Positions 1 to 5,647 of a stretch of DNA of 5,647 bases are shown one piece after another. Origin of the DNA: Castellaniella sp034007085 (GTDB lineage: Bacteria > Pseudomonadota > Gammaproteobacteria > Burkholderiales > Burkholderiaceae_B); contig NZ_JAVERO010000131.1 in the NCBI RefSeq assembly GCF_034007085.1, positions 1 to 5,647 of the forward strand, given 5' to 3'. Every line of letters starts with the position of its first letter. Position 1 is the stretch's first letter. The notes beneath the pieces are model-generated. The model made no database searches. It was given only the letters and a program-made list of their open reading frames with translations, and was not told where the DNA came from. The position numbers and the translations under genes are program-made.

Positions 1-21
1 CGGGCGTCTCCCATCGACTCT

Positions 22-27
22 GAAGGA
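22..27 (+). promoter_or_regulatory. Ribosome binding site of the ABC transporter gene
   Basis: GAAGGA lies 11 bases before the ATG at 39 and matches the Shine-Dalgarno core well enough to support that start. The 38 bases before the gene show no recognisable promoter. A TGA at 21-23 could end an upstream gene, but too little sequence is visible to tell. Confidence 0.55.
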
Positions 28-38
28 ATCGCACTCCC

Positions 39-1829
39 ATGCACTGGCAAGACGTCCTGATCGAAAGCGGCCTGTGGCTCGCCAAGGCTTACGCGCTCAC
101 CCTGCTGATCGGCGTCATCGTCATCTGGTGGCTGACGCGATTCACACGCTGGGGGCGGCAGTTCCGCCGTCTAAGCGCCGGCTATTTTTCCCCTCGCCGC
201 AGCTGGAAACCACTGGCCGGCATCGCCCTGATCCTGCTGCTGACCCTGGCGGCCGTGCGCCTGGATGTGCTGTTTTCCAACTGGTACAACACGATGTACA
301 GCGCGCTGCAGGCGCTGGACGCATCGGGCTTCTGGGCCGCCATGCTGCTGTTTTCGTTGCTGGCCGCCGTGCACGTGATCCGGTCTTTGTTCGATTTCTA
401 CGTCCAGCAGGCCTTTGTCGTGCATTGGCGCGAATGGCTCAACGAACATCTGCTGGGCCGCTGGATGCAGAACCAGGCCTACTATCGTTCGCAATCGCTC
501 AGCCACCTGGCCGACAACCCCGACCAGCGGATCCAGCAGGACATCACCAACTTTGCCCAGACATCCATGACACTGGCTGTCGGACTGATCAACGCGCTCG
601 TGTCGACTGTCGCCTTCACCGTGATTCTGTGGAACCTGTCCGGCCCCATGACCGTGCTGGGCCACGAAATCCCCCGGGCCATGGTGTTCCTGGTCTTCAT
701 CTATGTGTTCCTGGCGACCTTGCTGGCGATCTGGATCGGCAAACCGCTCATCCGACTGAACTTCCTGAACGAAAAGCTGAACGCCGACTACCGCTATGCT
801 CTCGTGCGCGTGCGTGAATACGCAGAAAGCATCGCCTTCTATCGCGGTGAGCGCGTCGAAGGCCGAACACTGCGGCAGGGCTTTGCCCAGGTGATCGGCA
901 ACGCCTGGGACATCATTCACCGATCCCTGAAATTCCTGGGTTTCAATTTCATCGTGACCCAGACCGCCGTGGTCTTTCCCTTCATCCTGCAAGCCACACG
1001 TTTCTTTTCCAAACAGATCAGCCTGGGCGACCTGATCCAGACCGCCCAGGCCTTTGGCCGCCTGCAGGACAATCTGTCCTTCTTCCGCAATATCTACGAC
1101 AGCTTTGCCACCTACCGCGCCACCCTGGAGCGTCTGGCCGGTTTCGAGGACACCATCGACGCCGCCCAGGCCATGGAACTGCCGCGCGCGCATCAGGACG
1201 GCAGCCGCCTGGCCCTGCTCAACGTATCCGTGAACCGCCCCGATGGCCACACACTGATCCGCGACCTGAGCCTGGAGGCCGCGCCCGGCCAGCCAATCCT
1301 GGTGCGCGGCCCATCGGGCGCGGGCAAAACCACACTGCTGCGCATGATTGCCGGGATCTGGCCACACGGGTCGGGCGAAATCATCCGCCCGGATACGTCC
1401 GCCCTGTTTCTGGCCCAGAAACCCTATCTGCCCCTGGGCACCCTGCGCCAGGCCCTGCACTACCCGCAACCCGCCGACTCCACCCCGCCGGGTCAGGACG
1501 AAGCCATCCTGGATCTCGTGCAGCTGGGCCACTTGCGCGACCGGCTGGACACTCCGGAAGACTGGAGCCGCATCCTGTCACTGGGGGAACAACAGCGCCT
1601 GGCCTTCGGCCGTCTGCTGATCGCCCGCCCGCAGGCTGCGTTCCTGGATGAGGCCACATCCGCCATGGACGAAGGGCTGGAAGACGCCATGTACCGCCTG
1701 CTGCGCGAGCAGCTGCCGGACGCTCGCATCATCAGCGTCGGCCACCGCAGCACCCTGCGCCGGCACCACCGCTTCGAGCTGGCGTTGCAGGGGGAAAGCG
1801 GCGGCTGGACCCTGACGCCTATCGCGTAA
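39..1829 (+). CDS. SbmA/BacA-like ABC transporter, fused permease and ATP-binding domains (YddA type)
   Basis: This 596-residue protein is a half-size ABC transporter expected to work as a homodimer in the inner membrane. The N-terminal part (about 1-330) is the ABC_membrane_2 / SbmA-BacA type: hydrophobic segments lie near 17-33, 59-79, 97-117, 178-199, 213-235 and 298-316, and NWYNTMYSALQ (81-91) and NPDQRIQQDI (160-169) are motifs typical of this family. The ATPase domain (about 385-596) is intact: Walker A GPSGAGKT at 424-431, Q-loop Gln460, signature LSLGEQQ at 513-519, Walker B AAFLDE at 533-538 with catalytic Glu538, and switch His569. Characterised relatives include SbmA/BacA (peptide uptake, no ATPase domain), rhizobial BclA and mycobacterial Rv1819c, which import peptides, cobalamin or other hydrophilic compounds. 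The substrate and even the transport direction here cannot be read from sequence. No partner gene is adjacent; the next gene begins 116 bp later. Assignment to the family is secure, function is not. Confidence 0.93.
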   Translation: MHWQDVLIESGLWLAKAYALTLLIGVIVIWWLTRFTRWGRQFRRLSAGYFSPRRSWKPLAGIALILLLTLAAVRLDVLFSNWYNTMYSALQALDASGFWAAMLLFSLLAAVHVIRSLFDFYVQQAFVVHWREWLNEHLLGRWMQNQAYYRSQSLSHLADNPDQRIQQDITNFAQTSMTLAVGLINALVSTVAFTVILWNLSGPMTVLGHEIPRAMVFLVFIYVFLATLLAIWIGKPLIRLNFLNEKLNADYRYALVRVREYAESIAFYRGERVEGRTLRQGFAQVIGNAWDIIHRSLKFLGFNFIVTQTAVVFPFILQATRFFSKQISLGDLIQTAQAFGRLQDNLSFFRNIYDSFATYRATLERLAGFEDTIDAAQAMELPRAHQDGSRLALLNVSVNRPDGHTLIRDLSLEAAPGQPILVRGPSGAGKTTLLRMIAGIWPHGSGEIIRPDTSALFLAQKPYLPLGTLRQALHYPQPADSTPPGQDEAILDLVQLGHLRDRLDTPEDWSRILSLGEQQRLAFGRLLIARPQAAFLDEATSAMDEGLEDAMYRLLREQLPDARIISVGHRSTLRRHHRFELALQGESGGWTLTPIA

Positions 1830-1895
1830 CCGCTGCCGTCCTGTCTGAACAAGCCCCTACGCGCCGGCCGGTCTGCCGCCCCACTGGCATTCCGG

Positions 1896-1906
1896 TGCGA
1901 TACACT
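1896..1906 (+). promoter_or_regulatory. Possible -10 region for the sirB2 gene
   Basis: The 116-bp gap between the ABC transporter and sirB2 holds TGCGATACACT. TACACT at 1901-1906 matches 4 of 6 positions of the sigma-70 -10 consensus, and a TG lies just upstream. No TTGACA-like hexamer is found at normal spacing, so this is a weak call. If real, transcription would start around 1913, about 33 bases before the ATG at 1946. The rest of the gap has no gene and no clear terminator. Confidence 0.25.
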
Positions 1907-1945
1907 CGCCCGGACAGCACTGGTTCGCCGATTTCTTCCGTCACC

Positions 1946-2329
1946 ATGAATTACTACTTCCCCATCAAGCACCTGCACGTCACGGCCGTCACCCTGAGCA
2001 TCATCCTGTTCGTGATCCGGGCCTATTGGTCCGTAACCGGATCGGCCCGGCTACAGCACCGTCTGATCCGCATCCTGCCGCACGTGATCGACACGGTGCT
2101 GCTGACCTGCGGGGTGATCCTGGCGGCCATGATCGGGCCTGAACAGCCTTGGATCCTGGTCAAGATCGTGCTTCTGGTCGCCTACATTGGCGTTGGTACA
2201 TTCGCCATCAAGCGGGGCCGCACACCCCGGACGCGGCTGATCGCCGCCGTGTGCGCCAGCGCGATCTTCGCTTACATCGTCGGCGTGGCATTCAGCAAGA
2301 ATCCTGCATCCTGGTTTGCCAGGATATAA
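1946..2329 (+). CDS. SirB2-family integral membrane protein
   Basis: This 127-residue hydrophobic protein matches the SirB2 family (YchQ in E. coli) in length and pattern. Four probable membrane helices lie at about 9-28, 44-64, 68-88 and 96-116. Family-like motifs are the N-terminal KHLHV (8-12) and LPHVIDTVLLTCG (44-56), with His11, His46 and Asp49 the obvious polar residues in or near the membrane. The family was named for an effect on Salmonella invasion-gene expression; its biochemical role is not established and the name should not be taken as a function here. The ATG at 1946 was chosen because it starts the conserved YYFPIKHLH segment. An in-frame GTG at 1895 would add 17 non-hydrophobic residues with no family support. 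There is no good Shine-Dalgarno before 1946. In enterobacteria the gene sits with prfA/prmC/kdsA; none of those is seen here. Its stop codon lies inside the palindrome preceding lysR. Confidence 0.85.
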   Translation: MNYYFPIKHLHVTAVTLSIILFVIRAYWSVTGSARLQHRLIRILPHVIDTVLLTCGVILAAMIGPEQPWILVKIVLLVAYIGVGTFAIKRGRTPRTRLIAAVCASAIFAYIVGVAFSKNPASWFARI

Positions 2330-2343
2330 ATAAAATTTATATC
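2316..2343 (+). promoter_or_regulatory. Candidate lysR operon promoter overlapping the palindrome
   Basis: TTGCCA at 2316-2321 matches 5 of 6 positions of the -35 consensus. TATATC at 2338-2343, 16 bp further on, matches 4 of 6 positions of the -10. The spacer and the -10 coincide with the inverted repeat at 2322-2344. Other -10-like hexamers inside the repeat are TATAAA (2325-2330) and TAAAAT (2331-2336), but these lack a -35 at the right distance. A start from the first pair would fall near 2350, very close to the ribosome binding site at 2348-2353, which weakens this exact assignment. A promoter somewhere in this AT-rich patch is more likely than any particular pair of hexamers. Confidence 0.35.
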
Positions 2344-2344
2344 C
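2322..2344. promoter_or_regulatory. Perfect 10-bp inverted repeat, candidate LysR-type operator
   Basis: GGATATAAAT (2322-2331) and ATTTATATCC (2335-2344) are exact reverse complements separated by AAA. The dyad centre is at 2333, and T2327 and A2339 have the T-N11-A spacing described for LysR-type regulator boxes. The site is strikingly AT-rich against its surroundings, overlaps the sirB2 stop codon (2327-2329) and ends 19 bp before the ATG of the lysR gene. LysR regulators commonly bind near their own promoters, so autoregulation is the natural reading. A hairpin terminator for sirB2 is the main alternative, but the stem has only four G-C pairs and no T-run follows it. Confidence 0.6.
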
Positions 2345-2347
2345 ATT

Positions 2348-2353
2348 GGGGGA
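2348..2353 (+). promoter_or_regulatory. Ribosome binding site deciding the lysR start
   Basis: GGGGGA lies 10 bases before the ATG at 2364. It overlaps the in-frame TTG at 2346 that would otherwise give a longer protein, so it favours the ATG. Confidence 0.5.
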
Positions 2354-2363
2354 TACTTCCGCC

Positions 2364-3257
2364 ATGCTTGGCCTCAGCATCCGCCAGATCGAAGTCTTCG
2401 TCGCGGTTGCCACGGCCGGCAGCGTGCGCCAGGCCGCCGATCAGTTGCACCTGACCCAACCCGCCGTCAGCATGGCGCTGGGTGAACTCGAACGCCAGCT
2501 GGGTGTCACCCTGTTCGACCGTCACCGAGGCCGCCTGCGCCTGAACGCCCAAGGGGCGGAACAACTGCCCCTGGCGCGTGAAATCCTGGAACGCCTGGGC
2601 GACATGCAACGCGGCCACCGCAACGCCCAAGGCGCCCTGGAAGGCGAACTGCGCATCGGCGCCAGCAACACGGTCGGAAATTACCTGGTCGGGGAACTCC
2701 TGGGGCCCATCACGACCCAGCACCCCACAGTGGCCCTGCGCCTGACCGTGGACAACACCCGCGACATCACCCGCATGCTGCTCGACCATGCCATCGATAT
2801 TGCCTGCGTCGAAGGTCCCGTGAACCATGCCCAGCTGGAAACCCGCCCCTGGCGCAATGACGCGTTGGTCGTCTGCGCGGCACCTGCGCATCCCCTGGCA
2901 CAACGTGCACGACTGCAACCCCAGGATTTCGCCAATGCCCACTGGATCCTGCGCGAACGCGGTTCGGCCACCCGCAGCCAGACCGAACAGGCCTTGACCG
3001 CGCTGCCCCCGGGGCGCATTCTGCTGGAACTGGGGCAGATCGAAGCCATCAAACAAGCCGTGATCGCCGGCCTGGGCATCGCCTGCCTGCCCTACGCCGC
3101 CACCTTGGACGCTGTGGCCACGGGCCGACTGCGGGTGCTGCGCACCCCCTTCCTGCAACTGGACCGGCGCCTGTCCATCGTGCTGCACCGCAGCCGCTAT
3201 CGCGGCGCCCTGATCGAGGCATTCCTGCAATCGCTTGATCCCGTCCACACCCACTAA
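2364..3257 (+). CDS. LysR-family transcriptional regulator (YeiE-like)
   Basis: This 297-residue protein has the usual LysR length and two-domain build. The N-terminal winged helix-turn-helix runs from LSIRQIEVFVAVA (4-16), through AADQLHLTQPAVSMAL (24-39) as the helix-turn-helix, to LGVTLFDR (46-53). The linker helix follows to about residue 90, and the effector-binding domain starts at GELRIGASNTVGNYL (94-108). The later segments ending in EAIKQAVIAGLGIACLP are typical of the periplasmic-binding-protein-like fold. The NTVGNYL and EGPVNH segments resemble the YeiE subgroup; the ligand cannot be deduced. An in-frame TTG at 2346 would add six residues, but the ATG at 2364 has a Shine-Dalgarno and gives the normal distance to the helix-turn-helix. 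The gene is co-directional with the patatin gene 14 bp downstream and preceded by a palindromic operator candidate, suggesting control of its own operon. Confidence 0.93.
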   Translation: MLGLSIRQIEVFVAVATAGSVRQAADQLHLTQPAVSMALGELERQLGVTLFDRHRGRLRLNAQGAEQLPLAREILERLGDMQRGHRNAQGALEGELRIGASNTVGNYLVGELLGPITTQHPTVALRLTVDNTRDITRMLLDHAIDIACVEGPVNHAQLETRPWRNDALVVCAAPAHPLAQRARLQPQDFANAHWILRERGSATRSQTEQALTALPPGRILLELGQIEAIKQAVIAGLGIACLPYAATLDAVATGRLRVLRTPFLQLDRRLSIVLHRSRYRGALIEAFLQSLDPVHTH

Positions 3258-3261
3258 GGAG
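3256..3261 (+). promoter_or_regulatory. Ribosome binding site of the patatin gene
   Basis: AAGGAG overlaps the lysR stop codon (TAA, 3255-3257) and lies 10 bases before the ATG at 3272. It is a near-perfect Shine-Dalgarno, which fixes the start and suggests that translation passes efficiently from lysR to the patatin gene. Confidence 0.7.
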
Positions 3262-3271
3262 CCCGCGACTC

Positions 3272-4456
3272 ATGCCCAAGACTGAATTCCGTCCGGCGGA
3301 CGCCGCCAGCGCCTACGAAACCCGCGCCCTGGTGCTGCAAGGCGGTGGCGCGCTGGGCGCCTACCAGGCCGGCGTCTACGAAGGTCTGCACGAGGCCGGC
3401 ATCGACCTGACCGACCTGGCCGGCATCTCCATCGGTGCGTTGAATGCCGCCATCATCGCTGGCAATCCACCCGAACGGCGCGTCGAGCGGCTTCACGCCT
3501 TCTGGAACATGATCTGCCAGCCCTACGTCGGCCCGGTAGCCACCCCCCTGTTCGAACACAGCCTGTTCCAGATCAATGACCTGGCACGCCAATTCCTGGG
3601 AGCGGTGCATGCTGGCAGCGCCCTGATGGTGGGCCAGAAAGGCTTTTTCCATCCCCGCTTTCCGCCCGCTGCCCTGTCCGTTGCCCTGGACCCCGCTGCC
3701 GTCGGCCACTACGACACCCGCCCACTGAAAAATACGCTCGAATCCCTGTGCGATTTCGACCGCATCAACAGCGGCGACCTGCACGTAGCTGTCGGCGCTG
3801 TCAATGTCCGTACCGGCAATTTTGTCTATTTCGACAATCGCCGCACTCGTCTGCGCCCGGAACATTTCATGGCCTCGGGCGCATTGCCGCCAGCCTTCCC
3901 GGCCATCGAAATCGACGGCGAATACTATTGGGACGGCGGCCTGGTCTCCAATACCCCCCTGTCCTGGATCCTGGAACAGAATCTGGCCCGAGACACCCTG
4001 GTGTTCCAGGTGGACCTGTGGTCGGCGCGCGGCCCCGTCCCCCGCAACCTGAGCGAGGTCGGCGACCGCATCCAGGACATCCGCTATTCCAGCCGCACCC
4101 GGCTCGTGACCGACCAGATGCAGTCCTACCGCAAAATGCAACGCCTGCTGTGCGAAGTCCTGGACAAAGTGCCAGCCCAGTTGCGCGACAGTGACTCTGC
4201 CTGCGCACAGGCCGCAGCACTGGGCAGCAACAAGCGCAGCAACATCATCCACCTGATCTATCGCGACAAGCCCTATGAACAACACTTTCGCGACTATCAA
4301 TTCGGTCTGACCACGATGCGGGAACACTGGAGCACCGGCCTGCATGACATCCGCGATACGCTGCGCCGCCCCCGGTACCTGGCCATGCCTGAAAACACCG
4401 CCGGATTCGTCACCCACGACGTCCATCGCGATGAAATCGAGGAAAGCATGAAATGA
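3272..4456 (+). CDS. Patatin-like phospholipase with C-terminal DUF3734 region
   Basis: This 394-residue protein belongs to the patatin family, which hydrolyses acyl esters of lipids with a Ser-Asp dyad. The oxyanion-hole loop GGGALGAY is at 24-31, the nucleophile elbow GISIG at 51-55 has Ser53 as predicted nucleophile, and the DGG motif supplies Asp221 (in YYWDGGLVSNTPL). All catalytic elements are intact. The part after about residue 245, from LWSARGPVPRNLSEVGDRI onwards, matches the DUF3734 extension found in many proteobacterial patatins. No signal peptide or membrane helix is seen, so the enzyme is probably cytoplasmic or peripherally membrane-bound. Substrate is unknown: phospholipid, acylglycerol or another acyl ester is possible. 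From memory, similar proteins are often encoded next to 3-hydroxybutyrate dehydrogenase in related bacteria, but no such gene is in this window. The gene follows lysR by 14 bp, and its stop overlaps the next start in ATGA, indicating an operon. Confidence 0.93.
   Translation: MPKTEFRPADAASAYETRALVLQGGGALGAYQAGVYEGLHEAGIDLTDLAGISIGALNAAIIAGNPPERRVERLHAFWNMICQPYVGPVATPLFEHSLFQINDLARQFLGAVHAGSALMVGQKGFFHPRFPPAALSVALDPAAVGHYDTRPLKNTLESLCDFDRINSGDLHVAVGAVNVRTGNFVYFDNRRTRLRPEHFMASGALPPAFPAIEIDGEYYWDGGLVSNTPLSWILEQNLARDTLVFQVDLWSARGPVPRNLSEVGDRIQDIRYSSRTRLVTDQMQSYRKMQRLLCEVLDKVPAQLRDSDSACAQAAALGSNKRSNIIHLIYRDKPYEQHFRDYQFGLTTMREHWSTGLHDIRDTLRRPRYLAMPENTAGFVTHDVHRDEIEESMK
4439..4446 (+). promoter_or_regulatory. 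Ribosome binding site of the yffB-like gene inside the patatin 3' end
   Basis: GAGGAAAG lies six bases before the ATG at 4453, within the last codons of the patatin gene. With the ATGA overlap it is a typical arrangement for translational coupling. Confidence 0.55.
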
Positions 4457-4806
4457 ACCATCTGACCGTCTACGGCATCCCCAACTGCGACACCGTCAAA
4501 AAGGCGCGCGCCTGGCTGGATGCGCATCAGCACCCCTACCAGTTTCACGACTTCAAGAAGGCCGGTGTGCCCGAAACGCGCCTGGCGCAGTGGATCGCCC
4601 AGGTGGGCTGGGAAAAACTCGTCAACCGCCAGGGCACGACCTGGCGCAGACTGCCGCCTGAATCACAGGCGCAGATCCGGGATGCCGCCAGCGCCACCCG
4701 GTTGATGCTGGAGCAGGCCAGCATCATCAAACGCCCCGTGGTCGAATGGCCCGATGGCAGCGTGACGGTAGGCTTCAACGAAGCGGCCTGGGCAGAAAAG
4801 CGCTGA
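4453..4806 (+). CDS. ArsC/Spx-fold reductase, YffB type
   Basis: This 117-residue protein has a thioredoxin-like ArsC fold and closely resembles E. coli YffB over its whole length: YGIPNCDTVKKARAWL (7-22), QFHDFKKAGV (30-39), GTTWRRL (61-67), DAASATRLM (77-85) and IIKRPVV (91-97). Cys12 is the only cysteine, in NCDT, so it has neither the CxxC pair of Spx nor the second cysteines of thioredoxin-coupled arsenate reductases. A single-thiol, glutathione-dependent chemistry is plausible, but the true substrate of YffB proteins is not established, and annotation as an arsenate reductase would be overreach. No arsenic-resistance gene is nearby. In many proteobacteria yffB sits beside dap genes of lysine synthesis; here it is instead coupled by a 4-base overlap to a patatin gene. 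It is the last + strand gene of the run and ends 27 bp before the convergent EamA gene. Confidence 0.9.
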   Translation: MNHLTVYGIPNCDTVKKARAWLDAHQHPYQFHDFKKAGVPETRLAQWIAQVGWEKLVNRQGTTWRRLPPESQAQIRDAASATRLMLEQASIIKRPVVEWPDGSVTVGFNEAAWAEKR

Positions 4807-4837
4807 TGCCCTGTCGATTGGCCCAGCAGCACATCAG
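4796..4837 (-). terminator. Weak terminator-like hairpin after the EamA gene
   Basis: Read on the - strand, CTGATG (4837-4832) pairs with CATCAG (4808-4803). Partial further pairing in the 23-base interior (CTG with CAG plus wobble pairs) is possible, and CGCTTTTC follows with a four-T run at 4799-4796. It sits at the stop codon of the EamA gene and runs into the 3' end of the yffB-like gene. The stem is imperfect and the T-run short, so this is only a candidate. No comparable T-run follows it on the + strand. Confidence 0.25.
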
Positions 4838-5647
4838 GAACGGCGCTGCCCCAGCACAATGGCAGAAATCGCCACCAGAATCGTCCCGACCACCTGCAGC
4901 ATCGTGATCGGCTCGCCCAGGAACACCCAGGCCAGCAACAGGATCGATACCGGCCCCAGCAGGCCCAGTTGCGCCGTCAGCGGCGCGCCGATGCGCGCCA
5001 CCGACCACATGATCATGAAAGTCGGCAACACCGTGTTCACGGTCGCATGGATCAGCGACAACCCATAGACCGGCAGGCTTTGCTCCAGCCCACCCAAGCC
5101 CTTGAATGCGAAAAAATGCACCATCGTCACCCCGGCCGACACCGTCATCGCATAGGCCGTCAACCGGGTGGCCGTGACCCGTTCGACCAATTCGCCTGAA
5201 CCGATCAGGTACAGGGCATAGGAAAAGGCCGCGCCCAGCACACAGGTCGCACCCAGAACGACGTTTTCCCCCGTGATCGACAGATCTGCCCAGAACACCA
5301 GGGCCACCCCCCCATAGGCCAGGGCCATGGCCAGCCACTGGCGCGAAGCGATCGGCTTGCGCAGGAACCAGGCTGAAAACAACAGCACGAACGTCGGCGA
5401 CAGGAACAGGATCAAGCGTTCCAGGCCCGCAGAAATGTATTGCAGGCCCAGGAAATCCAGAAAACTGGACAGGTAGTATCCAATGAAACCCAGCACCGCG
5501 ATGCGCAGGCTGTCGCGCCAGCCCAGCCGCGCCAGCAAGCCCCGGTGCGCGCGCGACATCTGGCCCAGCGCGATGCCGGCAAAGAACGGCAAGGCCAGCA
5601 GCATGCGAAAGCCGATCACGTCCAGCGCGTCCACCCCATGCCGGTAC
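4834..5647 (-). CDS. EamA/DMT-superfamily transporter, 5' end outside the window
   Basis: About 270 residues of a drug/metabolite transporter superfamily membrane protein are visible, ending at the TGA whose complement is at 4834-4836. The frame is still open at the window edge: before the GTG at 5634-5632, codons for Tyr-Arg-His-Gly continue to the last base. The visible part begins inside what should be the second helix of the first EamA repeat, so roughly 30 N-terminal residues are probably missing. Two EamA repeats are seen. The first ends with LERLILFLSPTFVLLFSAWF and a following RKPI; the second ends with LGPVSILLLAWVFLGEPI. About nine hydrophobic segments remain of the usual ten. Members export or import amino acids, nucleosides and other metabolites; the substrate cannot be told here. 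The gene converges on the yffB-like gene with a 27-bp gap and so is transcribed independently of the lysR operon. Confidence 0.88.
   Translation of the reverse strand, partial: YRHGVDALDVIGFRMLLALPFFAGIALGQMSRAHRGLLARLGWRDSLRIAVLGFIGYYLSSFLDFLGLQYISAGLERLILFLSPTFVLLFSAWFLRKPIASRQWLAMALAYGGVALVFWADLSITGENVVLGATCVLGAAFSYALYLIGSGELVERVTATRLTAYAMTVSAGVTMVHFFAFKGLGGLEQSLPVYGLSLIHATVNTVLPTFMIMWSVARIGAPLTAQLGLLGPVSILLLAWVFLGEPITMLQVVGTILVAISAIVLGQRRS

Noticed and set aside
1..23. Possible tail of an upstream gene ending at TGA 21-23
   Set aside because: Only seven codons would be visible, and other frames are equally open; it cannot be supported.
74..817. Second + strand frame of 247 codons within the ABC transporter gene
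   Set aside because: Arg/Pro/His-rich translation typical of a frame-shifted GC-rich gene; the overlapping frame has full family motifs.
171..1532. Open - strand frame of 453 codons opposite the ABC transporter gene
   Set aside because: It is codon-aligned with the sense gene, so it stays open simply because TTA, CTA and TCA codons are rare in this GC-rich sequence. Its translation is low-complexity (Gly/Gln/Val/Ala/His-rich) and matches no family I know.
1864..1871. CCGGCCGG self-complementary sequence and two CACTGG copies (1882, 1918) in the gap before sirB2
   Set aside because: Short and expected by chance in GC-rich DNA; no loop, T-run or matching regulator to give them meaning.
1895..1945. 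N-terminal extension of SirB2 from a GTG at 1895
   Set aside because: The extra 17 residues are unlike SirB2 N-termini, and the stretch overlaps the only promoter-like sequence in the gap.
2346..2363. TTG start giving six more residues to the LysR protein
   Set aside because: The TTG lies at the edge of the palindrome with no ribosome binding site, whereas GGGGGA is well placed for the ATG at 2364.
2337..3254. Open - strand frame of 305 codons opposite lysR
   Set aside because: Same codon-aligned shadow effect; no ribosome binding site of note and no recognisable domain, while the sense strand encodes a textbook LysR protein.
3254..4426. Open - strand frame of 390 codons opposite the patatin gene, contiguous with the one opposite lysR
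   Set aside because: Also codon-aligned with a clear sense gene. The end-to-end arrangement of the two antisense frames simply mirrors the adjacent sense genes.
5632..5634. GTG as the true start of the EamA gene
   Set aside because: The frame remains open to the window edge, and the first helix of the family would be missing, so the gene is more likely cut by the window.

Overview
The window looks like ordinary chromosomal DNA from a GC-rich proteobacterium. Strong G/C preference at third codon positions, near absence of TTA/CTA codons and the protein families present suggest a betaproteobacterium of the Burkholderiales, perhaps Alcaligenaceae (Bordetella/Achromobacter/Castellaniella type). 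The taxonomic placement is inference from style and gene content; no marker gene is present. I see no mobile element, phage gene, CRISPR array, rRNA or tRNA, and no compositional break that would suggest recent transfer.

Layout: five genes on the + strand, then one convergent gene on the - strand. (1) 39-1829 encodes a complete ABC half-transporter, an SbmA/BacA-like membrane domain fused to an ATPase. (2) After a 116-bp gap, 1946-2329 encodes a SirB2-family four-helix membrane protein. (3) 2364-3257 encodes a LysR-type regulator, most like the YeiE group. (4) 3272-4456 encodes a patatin-like serine lipase/phospholipase with a C-terminal DUF3734 region. (5) 4453-4806 encodes a small ArsC/Spx-fold reductase of the YffB type. 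(6) 4834-5647 (-) is a DMT-superfamily (EamA) transporter whose N-terminus lies beyond the window edge.

The regulator, patatin and YffB genes form a tight run: a 14-bp gap with a good Shine-Dalgarno, then an ATGA stop/start overlap. They are very probably one transcript. The clearest non-coding signal is a perfect inverted repeat (10-bp arms, 3-bp centre) at 2322-2344. It overlaps the sirB2 stop codon and lies 19 bp before the lysR start. It is AT-rich in GC-rich surroundings and has T-N11-A geometry, so it is a strong candidate operator for autoregulation of the LysR gene and control of the downstream pair.

I found no convincing undescribed system. The points worth a second look are the palindrome and the promoter-like hexamers around it, the regulator/lipase/reductase operon, and the unknown substrate of the BacA-like transporter. 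No gene-free stretch exceeds 300 bases; the longest is 116 bp (1830-1945).
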